Source of the DNA: Nocardiopsis sp. FIRDI 009
GTDB lineage: Bacteria > Actinomycetota > Actinomycetes > Streptosporangiales > Streptosporangiaceae
DNA length: 64,000 nt
Assembly (NCBI RefSeq): GCF_003386285.1
Contig: NZ_QPNC01000013.1
Coordinates: 62,001 to 126,000, forward strand
Direction: 5' to 3'
Position 1 is the stretch's first letter. The number at the start of each line of letters is the position of its first letter. This document shows, piece after piece, positions 18,313 to 25,099 of this stretch. The notes beneath the pieces were generated by a model that worked only from the letters and a program-made list of their open reading frames with translations, was not told where the DNA came from and did not search any database. Made by a program: the position numbers and the translations under genes.

Positions 18313-19722
18313 ATGACCTCCTCCACCCCTCCGGTTCCACCGCCCGACCCCCGGTCCGACCCCCGGTCCGACCCCCGGTCCGACCCCCGGTCCGACCCCC
18401 GGTCCGACCCCCGGTCCGACCCGCGCGAGATCCGCCGCGTCGCCCTGTCCAGCTACCTCGGCACCACCGTGGAGATGTACGACTTCCTCCTCTACGGCAC
18501 CGCCGCGGCGCTGGTGTTCGGTCCCCTGTTCTTCCCCGACCTCGATCCGCTGGTCGGCGTGATCGCCTCCTTCGGCACCCTGGCCGCCGGGTACGTCGCC
18601 CGCCCGCTCGGCGGGGTGGTCTTCGGCCACTTCGGCGACCGGCTCGGCCGCAAACGGATGCTGCTCACCACGATGATCCTCATGGGCGCGGCCAGCACCC
18701 TGATCGGCGTGCTGCCCACCTACGAGCGCATCGGACTGGCCGCGCCGGTGGTCCTGGTGGCGCTGCGCGTCGTGCAGGGCGTCGCGGTCGGCGGCGAGTG
18801 GGGCGGGGCGGCCCTGATGACCGTCGAACACGCGGCGCCAGGCAGCCGCGGGGTCTGGGGCGGCGTCACCCAGATGGGCGCCCCCACCGGGGCGGTGCTG
18901 GCCACCCTCGCCCTGGCCCTGGCCGGGCTGCTGCCCGACGAGCAGTTCCTGTCCTGGGGGTGGCGCGTCCCGTTCCTGGCCAGTGCGGCGCTGATCGGGG
19001 TCGGGCTGTTCGTCCGGCTGCGGATCAGCGAGAGCCCGGTGTTCGCCCGGGCCGAGGCCGCCCCCGTGCCCTCCGGGCCCGCGCGCGTCCGCCTCCCCCT
19101 CCTGGAGGTCCTGCTCACCCGGCCGAGGAACCTGCTGCTGGCGGTGGTGGCGGGGATCGCCCCGTTCGCCGCCCAGGGCGTGTTCTCCGCCTTCGTCATC
19201 TCCTACGCCATCGGCATCGGCTACGACCGGTCCGCCGCGTTGACCGCCGTGGTCGTCTCCTCGACCCTGGCCATCGTCCTCACCCCGCTCTACGCCCGTC
19301 TGTCGGACCGGGTCGGTCGCAGGCCCGTCTACCTCGGCGGTGCCCTGGCCGTGGCGGCCACCGCCTTCCCCGCGTTCTGGCTGGTGAACACCGGCAGTGC
19401 CGTCGGACTGATCGCGAGCACGGTCCTCGCCCAGTCCGTCGCGGTCACCGCCATGTACGCGCCGATGGCCGCCCTGCTGGCCGAGATGTTCGACACCCAC
19501 CTGCGCTACACCGGCGCCTCGGTGAGCTACCAGACGGCGACCGTCCTCGGGGCGGGGCTCAGCCCGATGATCGCCACGTCCGCACTCACCGCCGCGGGTG
19601 GCGGCACCGCCACGCACGGCGTCTCGTGGATGCTCGTGGCCGCCGGGCTGGCCAGCGCCGCCGCCATCTGGTTCGCCGGGGAGACGGGCCGCCGCGACCT
19701 CACCGACATCGACGCGCGCTGA
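18313..19722 (+). CDS. MFS transporter, metabolite:H+ symporter type
   Basis: This 469-residue transporter has twelve predicted helices and the MHS-family signatures TVEMYDFLLYGTAAA near the N-terminus, FGHFGDRLGRKRML between helices 2 and 3, and VQGVAVGGEWGGA in helix 4. MHS members import carboxylates such as dicarboxylates, shikimate and aromatic acids, so a p-hydroxycinnamate importer is likely here. The cytoplasmic N-terminus contains six DPRS tetrapeptides from a 12-bp tandem repeat, which is unusual. ATG 18313 was chosen because the family homology begins soon after it. Its stop is four bases from the end of the convergent protease-nuclease gene. Confidence 0.87.
   Translation: MTSSTPPVPPPDPRSDPRSDPRSDPRSDPRSDPRSDPREIRRVALSSYLGTTVEMYDFLLYGTAAALVFGPLFFPDLDPLVGVIASFGTLAAGYVARPLGGVVFGHFGDRLGRKRMLLTTMILMGAASTLIGVLPTYERIGLAAPVVLVALRVVQGVAVGGEWGGAALMTVEHAAPGSRGVWGGVTQMGAPTGAVLATLALALAGLLPDEQFLSWGWRVPFLASAALIGVGLFVRLRISESPVFARAEAAPVPSGPARVRLPLLEVLLTRPRNLLLAVVAGIAPFAAQGVFSAFVISYAIGIGYDRSAALTAVVVSSTLAIVLTPLYARLSDRVGRRPVYLGGALAVAATAFPAFWLVNTGSAVGLIASTVLAQSVAVTAMYAPMAALLAEMFDTHLRYTGASVSYQTATVLGAGLSPMIATSALTAAGGGTATHGVSWMLVAAGLASAAAIWFAGETGRRDLTDIDAR
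18346..18420 (+). repeat. 12-bp in-frame tandem repeat coding (DPRS)6
   Basis: The unit GACCCCCGGTCC is repeated six times with no visible variation near the start of the MFS gene. It encodes DPRS. Because the unit is a multiple of three, copy changes would alter only the length of the cytoplasmic tail, not the frame. Perfect copies suggest recent slippage expansion. Confidence 0.85.
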
Positions 19723-19726
19723 CCCG

Positions 19727-21586
19727 TCAGCCCCAGCGGATCTCGGACAGGCTTGCCAGGGGAGCCCGCTCCGCCAGCGCCTCGGGCACGACCAGCCTCT
19801 CCGCCTCGTGCAGGGCCTCCGGGAAACGGAGGCGGCAGCGCTCCTCCACCTCGCTCAGGACCACCTGGAACACGCGGAACTCGTCCAGCTCCAGCGCCTC
19901 CAGCTGGTCGAGGTTCTGCGTCAGCAGGAACGCCGTCGCCCTGAGCTCGCCGTGCTCGCGGAAGGAGATGACCTTCCAGTACTCGCGCGGGATCCGGACC
20001 CCCCGGTACACCCGGTCGTCGCTCTGGAAGACCGGCCCGGCGAACACGCTCACCCGCAGGTCGTCGACGTCGGCGTCGGCGAACACGGCGTCCTCCAGCC
20101 GCCCCCAGAGCCCGTCCCTGCTGCTCTGGTTGAAGTCGTCCATCTGCGGAGCGATGTTGGTGTAGAAGAACGAGTCCGCGTTGGCCTTCTTCGCCTCGGC
20201 CGGACCGCCCCAGAGCAGGTCGGCCCGGCGCGCCAGGTGTCCCCGGTCGATCGGGTTGGCCTTGTACAGCTCGTTGCCGGTCTGGGCCTCGTCCGGGATC
20301 CGCGGGTCCTTGGCGAAGGGGATCCCCCTGCGGCTGAGCCTCTTGAGCGCACCGCCGTCGATGTTCCAGGCCACCCAGAGGGCGAGGCGGCGCGACCTGC
20401 TCAACGCCAGTGAGAAATGGGTGTAGGGGATGGTCTCGGAGTCATCGAACAGGAACAGGTCGTGCCTGATCCTGGGGTCGGCCCGCGGGACGGGCACACG
20501 CGCGCCCAGGAAGTTGGGGTTGTACCCCTCCAGGGCCTCCACGGCCTCGGGAACGGGCGGCCGCAGGGTGATCCCCAGCTCCTCGAAGACCTGGAGGGGG
20601 AGGCAGGCCAGGGCGTGCTCGTCCGGGTCCCCCCTGCCCTCGCCGGCGAAGTGCAGGCCAGCCAGGACCCCGCTCGGGCGGCCGTCGCGGTCGGTGAACA
20701 TCCACACCGACCCCGAGTCGCCGCCCAGGCTGACCTCCCCGCCCTCGGGCGGGTGGTCGGGGTCGACGCCGATCTCGAAGCCGAGGATGTTCTGCGGCCC
20801 CACCCCCGGGTAGTGGACCTGGGCGAGTTTGAAGGGGCTGCGGACCACACCGTGCGTCACACCGGTCGTCCGGCCGCTCTTGACCACCGTGTCGCCGAGC
20901 TCCGGCTCGCCCAGCTCCTCCGGCGCGACGCCGAGGTCGAGGATGTCCGGGTCGAAACGGCGGTCCTCGACCGTGGCGATCGCGCAGTCCCCGGCGAAGC
21001 CCAGGTGGGAGCGTTCCACCCTGCCGAGCCGGTTGCGGTCGACGTGGGGGTCGTCGGCCCGGCCCGGCTGCACGATGTCGTCGCCCACCTCACCGGACGC
21101 CCCGTGCAGCACGTGCCAGTTGCTCAGGACGTAGGGGGTGCCGTCGTGCCGGTCGAAGACGACGCAGCCGATGGTGCCCGCCGAGACGTCCACGTGCCCG
21201 ACGCTCACGCCGGGCTGGGCGGGGTCGAGGCGTCTGCGGCGGGGCGGGCTCTCGGTCTCGGCCACGACCCGGAACTGCGGCTCGTAGCTGCGCTGGAGCA
21301 CGTCCGTGGGCACCTCGACGCCGTCCACGGTGACCGACTCCGGGAGCTTCTTCGTGCCCAGCGCCTCCAGTTCCTCCGGTTGGGCCTTCCTGTCGACCGT
21401 GAACTGGAGCGCGACCCCGCCCTCGTCCTCACCGTCCCTGGTCTTGTGGGCGATGCCGACGGACGTCACGTTCGGATCCCGCAGGTAGTCCTCTCCGTGG
21501 ATCCGGATGAACTTCTTGAGGGCGGCGATGAGTTCGCTCTGGTCGGGAACGGCCGCGGGCGGTGTGTCCTTCTTCTCGGCGGACAT
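19727..21586 (-). CDS. Trypsin-like protease fused to a NucA-type nuclease
   Basis: This 619-residue protein joins two enzymes. Residues about 130-315 form a trypsin-like serine protease with the triad in SNWHVLHG (H158), FAGDCAIATV (D200) and LGGDSGSVW (S291). Residues about 385-600 form a DNA/RNA non-specific endonuclease with the beta-beta-alpha-metal motif PIDRGHLARR (H450) and the metal-binding Asn in FFYTNIAPQMDDFNQ (N477). No signal peptide is visible from the chosen ATG at 21586, which follows GGGGAGGGGATCC, so it may act in the cytoplasm. An upstream in-frame extension lacks a ribosome site. The pairing suggests proteolytic control of a nuclease, as in conflict or defence systems. 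It interrupts the aromatic gene set. Confidence 0.85.
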   Translation of the reverse strand: MSAEKKDTPPAAVPDQSELIAALKKFIRIHGEDYLRDPNVTSVGIAHKTRDGEDEGGVALQFTVDRKAQPEELEALGTKKLPESVTVDGVEVPTDVLQRSYEPQFRVVAETESPPRRRRLDPAQPGVSVGHVDVSAGTIGCVVFDRHDGTPYVLSNWHVLHGASGEVGDDIVQPGRADDPHVDRNRLGRVERSHLGFAGDCAIATVEDRRFDPDILDLGVAPEELGEPELGDTVVKSGRTTGVTHGVVRSPFKLAQVHYPGVGPQNILGFEIGVDPDHPPEGGEVSLGGDSGSVWMFTDRDGRPSGVLAGLHFAGEGRGDPDEHALACLPLQVFEELGITLRPPVPEAVEALEGYNPNFLGARVPVPRADPRIRHDLFLFDDSETIPYTHFSLALSRSRRLALWVAWNIDGGALKRLSRRGIPFAKDPRIPDEAQTGNELYKANPIDRGHLARRADLLWGGPAEAKKANADSFFYTNIAPQMDDFNQSSRDGLWGRLEDAVFADADVDDLRVSVFAGPVFQSDDRVYRGVRIPREYWKVISFREHGELRATAFLLTQNLDQLEALELDEFRVFQVVLSEVEERCRLRFPEALHEAERLVVPEALAERAPLASLSEIRWG

Positions 21587-21660
21587 GGAAGGATCCCCTC
21601 CCCGAACCGATGTGCGGGATCCGCGCGGGTCTCCCTGACTCGCCTCCACCAGGCTAAACC

Positions 21661-21710
21661 CGAGAAAAGGGGCATTTCTACACAAATAAGACATAAGTGA
21701 GTCACTGTCT
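21661..21710. promoter_or_regulatory. AT-rich divergent promoter region
   Basis: This stretch is strikingly AT-rich and lies between the divergent protease-nuclease and aldehyde dehydrogenase genes. It includes the palindrome AGTGAGTCACT (21696-21706). I cannot fix -35 and -10 hexamers for either strand with confidence, but promoters for one or both genes almost certainly lie here. Confidence 0.4.
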
Positions 21711-21825
21711 CGCCAGGCCGGACCAGCGCCCGGTAGGCGAGCAGTCGCGCCGCGGATGTCGGTCCGGGCTCCCAACGGGGTATCACCACGACGCCCCACC
21801 CGAATCGACCCCAGGAGCCCCCCGT

Positions 21826-23316
21826 ATGACCACGAGCCCGGCGACCGACACCCCCCAGACCCCCGACCCGCTCGATCCGAAGATCTGGACCGGGCGCGTC
21901 TTCAGCGACGGGTGGCGCGACGCCGACGACGACGCCCCCGTCACCGAGCCCGCCACCGGCGCCGAACTCGGCCGGATCGGCCTGGCCGCGCCCGCCGACG
22001 TCGCCCGGGCCGCCGAGCGGGCCGCCCGCGCCCAGCGCGACTGGGCCGCCCTGCCCCACCGTGAACGGGCCCGGGTGCTGCGGCGCGCCGGGGAACTCCT
22101 GGAACGCCACACCGACCAGGTCCGGGACTGGCTGGTCCGCGAGTCCGGGTCGGTCCGGGCCAAGGCCGACGTCGAACTGTCCGGCTCCGTCCGCGAGTGC
22201 GAGGAGGCGGCCGCGCTGGCCTCGGCGCCGCCGGGAGAGCTGCTGCCCACCGAGCAGGACCGGCTGTCCATGACCCGGAGGGTGCCGGTCGGCGTCGTCG
22301 GGGTGATCGCGCCGTTCAACTTCCCGCTGATCCTGGCGATGCGCTCGGTCGCCCCGGCCCTGGCGCTGGGCAACGCGGTGGTCCTCAAACCCGACCCCCG
22401 TACGTCGGTGTGCGCGGGGGTGGCGATCGCGCGGATCTTCGAGGGGGCCGGGCTGCCCGAGGGCGTGCTGCACGTGCTGCCCGGCGGCGCCGACGCCGGA
22501 CGGGCCCTGGTGACCGATCCCCGCGTGCGGGTCGTCTCCTTCACCGGCTCCACGGCGGCGGGCCGCGCCGTGGGCGAGCTCGCCGCCCGCCACCTCAAGC
22601 GCGCCCACCTGGAGCTGGGCGGCAACTCGGCGTTCGTCGTGCTCGACGACGCCGACCTGGACGCCGCCGTCGGCCTGGGCGCGTGGGGCTCGTTCCTGCA
22701 CTCGGGCCAGATCTGCATGTCCTCGGGCCGCCACCTGGTGCACTCCAGCCTGGTCGGGGAGTACGTGGAGCGGCTCGCCGCCAGGGCGGAGGCGCTGCCG
22801 GTCGGCGACCCGGCGACCGGGGACGTCGCGCTGGGCCCGATCATCGACCACCGGCAGTTGGAGCGGGTGCACGACCTGGTCGTCGCCTCGGTGAGGGCGG
22901 GTGCCCGGCTGGCCGCGGGCGGCACCCACGAGGGGCTGTGCTACCGGCCGACCGTGCTGGCCGACGTCACCGCGGACATGCCCGCCTACGCGCTGGAGGT
23001 GTTCGGCCCGGTCGCCCCGGTGCTGGCCTTCGACACCCTGGACGAGGCGGCCGAACTGGCCGCCGACAGCGAGTACGGGCTGAGCCTGGGCATCACCACC
23101 GCCGACGTGGGCAGGGGGCTGGCCCTGGCCGAGCGGATCCCCTCGGGGATGGCGCACATCAACGACCAGACGGTCAACGACGAGGCGACCGCGCCGTTCG
23201 GCGGGATCGGCGCCTCCGGGGTCGGCCGGTTCGGCGGCCCCACCGCCAACGTCGAGGCGTTCACCGAGACCCGGTGGATCACCGTGCGGAGCCGGGCCGC
23301 CGTCTATCCGTTCTGA
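21826..23316 (+). CDS. Aldehyde dehydrogenase, benzaldehyde/vanillin type
   Basis: This 496-residue NAD(P)-dependent aldehyde dehydrogenase shows the cofactor region VIAPFNFPLILAMRSVAPAL near residue 165, SFTGSTAAGRAVG near 245, the catalytic Glu in LELGGNSAFVVL near 265, and the catalytic Cys in HSGQICMSSGRHLVH near 300. The HSGQICMSS pattern is common in benzaldehyde and vanillin dehydrogenases. It would oxidise aromatic aldehydes such as vanillin or 4-hydroxybenzaldehyde to acids that feed PobA and the pca operon. ATG 21826 has AGGAG eight bases upstream. It is separated from the Cou-like genes by the protease-nuclease gene, so it is probably a separate transcript. Confidence 0.87.
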   Translation: MTTSPATDTPQTPDPLDPKIWTGRVFSDGWRDADDDAPVTEPATGAELGRIGLAAPADVARAAERAARAQRDWAALPHRERARVLRRAGELLERHTDQVRDWLVRESGSVRAKADVELSGSVRECEEAAALASAPPGELLPTEQDRLSMTRRVPVGVVGVIAPFNFPLILAMRSVAPALALGNAVVLKPDPRTSVCAGVAIARIFEGAGLPEGVLHVLPGGADAGRALVTDPRVRVVSFTGSTAAGRAVGELAARHLKRAHLELGGNSAFVVLDDADLDAAVGLGAWGSFLHSGQICMSSGRHLVHSSLVGEYVERLAARAEALPVGDPATGDVALGPIIDHRQLERVHDLVVASVRAGARLAAGGTHEGLCYRPTVLADVTADMPAYALEVFGPVAPVLAFDTLDEAAELAADSEYGLSLGITTADVGRGLALAERIPSGMAHINDQTVNDEATAPFGGIGASGVGRFGGPTANVEAFTETRWITVRSRAAVYPF

Positions 23317-23398
23317 CCCCGCGTCCGCCCGCTCCCGGCACGGCCCCGGCCCGGTCCCCTCGTCGCGACCCGGTACGGGGCCACAGGCCCGCACACGC

Positions 23399-23590
23399 CT
23401 ACGGCTTGAGGGTGCTCGTCAGTGCCGCCCACGCCTGGGAGTCGAAGGTGAGGTACCCGAGGTCGCGCTGGGTCGAATCCCGAACGGCGGCGGCGTGCCG
23501 GACCCAGCCGACCTCCACACAGCTCTTCCCACCGTCCGGGCTGTAGCTGCTGATTCTCCAGCCGGACACGGCGGACTCATCATGCTTCAT
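23399..23590 (-). CDS. DUF397 protein
   Basis: This 63-residue protein is a typical DUF397 member, with WRISSYSPDGGKSCVEVGW near the N-terminus and RDSTQRDLGYLTFDSQAW toward the end. DUF397 genes in actinomycetes usually sit beside DUF5753 helix-turn-helix genes, forming WhiJ-like regulatory or antitoxin-like pairs linked to development and antibiotic production. Its ATG overlaps the stop of the upstream regulator by four bases (ATGA), so the two are translationally coupled. Confidence 0.92.
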   Translation of the reverse strand: MKHDESAVSGWRISSYSPDGGKSCVEVGWVRHAAAVRDSTQRDLGYLTFDSQAWAALTSTLKP

Positions 23591-24441
23591 CGCAGCTCCC
23601 TCTCGATCGACGCGACCATCTCGGCGGACTCAGCCGGGGACAGACTGGCCACGCGCAGCCGATCGTAGCTGGCCACCAACTGGTCCGCGCCCGCGGCTTC
23701 CAGGTAGAGGCCACCGGCCGGACTCACCGTGTAGCCGACGACGGGGAAGGGGTCATCCATCTTGATCAGGCGAAACCCTCCGTCAGGGCTGGCGAGGGCA
23801 CCGCGGTCGAAGGGGATGACCCGCACCTCGATGTGCGGTTCTTCGGCTCGCTCCAAGAGATGGCGAAGCTGTGCCCGCATCACCTCCCTGCCTCCGACAA
23901 CCCGCCTGAGCGCGGCCTCGTCCATGAGAACGTGAAGTTCCGTGGGCTCGTCGCCCTCCAGGATGCGTTGGCGGATCATACGCAACTCGACGCCCCGTTC
24001 GATCTGCGATGCGGAGTCCGTGGGGTTCACGGCGCGCATGAGCGCTTCGGCGTACTCGGGGGTTTGGAGAAGACCGTTGATGGGCGCGGCGTCGAAGGCG
24101 TGGATACTGCGGGCACGGCTCTCCAACCACACGTAGTCGATGAACCAGTCGGCGGCATCGCGGGAGTACTTGTCCCACCAGCCGGTCTTGGTCTGCTCCG
24201 CTCCCAACTGCAACAGCGCCTCGCGCTGGTGCTGGCCCTCCACCCCGTACAGGTCCATCAGGGCGAGCAGCTCGGGCTGGGGGATAGGTCTGGTCCCCGA
24301 CTCGACCCGGCTGACCCAGGTGAAGTTACGGCGGACGTGCTCACCGACATCCTTGAGCGTCATGTCGTTCTCAAGGCGGAGTTCCTTCAGGAGCTTGCCC
24401 AGCCACTGAGCCCGCAACGTGGCCCTGCCCGATCGCGCCAT
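23587..24441 (-). CDS. Helix-turn-helix regulator with DUF5753 domain
   Basis: This 284-residue protein has an N-terminal Xre-type helix-turn-helix at about residues 12-68 (LKELRLENDMTLKDVGEHV, then FTWVSRVESGTRPIP) and a DUF5753 domain over about residues 95-275 (AFDAAPINGLLQTPEYAEAL, MDEAALRRVVGG, VRVIPFDRGALASPDGGF). Such proteins bind DNA and act with DUF397 partners in WhiJ-type systems. GAGGAG lies six bases before ATG 24441. A divergent promoter block lies just upstream, and the hypothetical gene at 24651 on the other strand may be its target. Confidence 0.92.
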   Translation of the reverse strand: MARSGRATLRAQWLGKLLKELRLENDMTLKDVGEHVRRNFTWVSRVESGTRPIPQPELLALMDLYGVEGQHQREALLQLGAEQTKTGWWDKYSRDAADWFIDYVWLESRARSIHAFDAAPINGLLQTPEYAEALMRAVNPTDSASQIERGVELRMIRQRILEGDEPTELHVLMDEAALRRVVGGREVMRAQLRHLLERAEEPHIEVRVIPFDRGALASPDGGFRLIKMDDPFPVVGYTVSPAGGLYLEAAGADQLVASYDRLRVASLSPAESAEMVASIERELR

Positions 24442-24474
24442 CCGAACTCCTCGTTGTCAAACTTTCCTAAGATA

Positions 24475-24511
24475 TTGACAGCATCCTATTGGGCGTTCAG
24501 TATTGCAGCAA
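24475..24511. promoter_or_regulatory. Overlapping divergent promoters
   Basis: On the plus strand TTGACA (24475-24480) and CAGTAT (24498-24503) are 17 bases apart and would serve the gene at 24651. On the minus strand TTGCTG (complement of 24506-24511) and TAGGAT (complement of 24483-24488), also 17 apart, would serve the DUF5753 gene. The two promoters occupy the same 37 bases, so RNA polymerase binding would be mutually exclusive. Confidence 0.55.
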
Positions 24512-24650
24512 GTGAGCAAAGATCACGCGGAGCAACCGTGGTGTGAGAGCGCCTCCGGTCTGCTCCGAACAGACCACTGCCCGGAGCGGTCAGATGAGAT
24601 TCGGCCCTCGTTGACGCTCCGGGCAGTGCCTTACCGGAGAGGGGACCCCG

Positions 24651-25004
24651 ATGAACGAAGTCCGCGTACTCCCAGCCCCCATTCTTCCCAAGGAGTGGAA
24701 CGGCGTCGACACCTCCATCGACGCCGAGACCCCCGAACTGCTCTCCGACGACCAGTTCGACCGCTACGTCCAGACCGTGGCCGACCTCCTCGCCGCCGCC
24801 GGACTGGACGTCACCGTCTCCGCCGACGACCACGGCCACCTCGACGTCCACCACCCCACGAGTGGCTTCAACGTCGAACTCGACCTGCGCGAGGACCGCA
24901 GCGCCGAGTGGTCCCTGAACGCCGACGACGAGAGCGAGCCCGGCACGACCGCCCTCCAGCTCGCCTCGCTCGTCACCCGTCTGCTCGCCCCGGGTCGGGG
25001 CTGA
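24651..25004 (+). CDS. Hypothetical acidic protein
   Basis: This 117-residue protein is strongly acidic. It has no signal peptide or membrane segment and no motif I recognise. Predicted structure is an alpha helix around residues 35-55 (FDRYVQTVADLLAAAGLDV) followed by beta strands. AGGGGACC lies before ATG 24651, and a good promoter lies about 150 bases upstream. It is divergent from the DUF5753/DUF397 pair and shares overlapping promoters with it, so it may be part of the same regulatory module. Codon use is normal for the window. Confidence 0.75.
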   Translation: MNEVRVLPAPILPKEWNGVDTSIDAETPELLSDDQFDRYVQTVADLLAAAGLDVTVSADDHGHLDVHHPTSGFNVELDLREDRSAEWSLNADDESEPGTTALQLASLVTRLLAPGRG

Positions 25005-25007
25005 CCG

Positions 25008-25043
25008 CGCGGGCGTCCCCACCAGGAGGCCGGGGCGCCCGCG
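25008..25043. terminator. Bidirectional hairpin terminator
   Basis: CGCGGGCG-T-CCCC (25008-25020) pairs with GGGGCGCCCGCG (25032-25043) around an 11-base loop, leaving one bulged T. It lies between the convergent hypothetical gene and the phosphatase gene and can serve both. Confidence 0.55.
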
Positions 25044-25099
25044 ACCTCCCCGACGCCCGGAGGCGGAACGCGGTGGGTCCGGCTCTCCGCGAACCCCGC

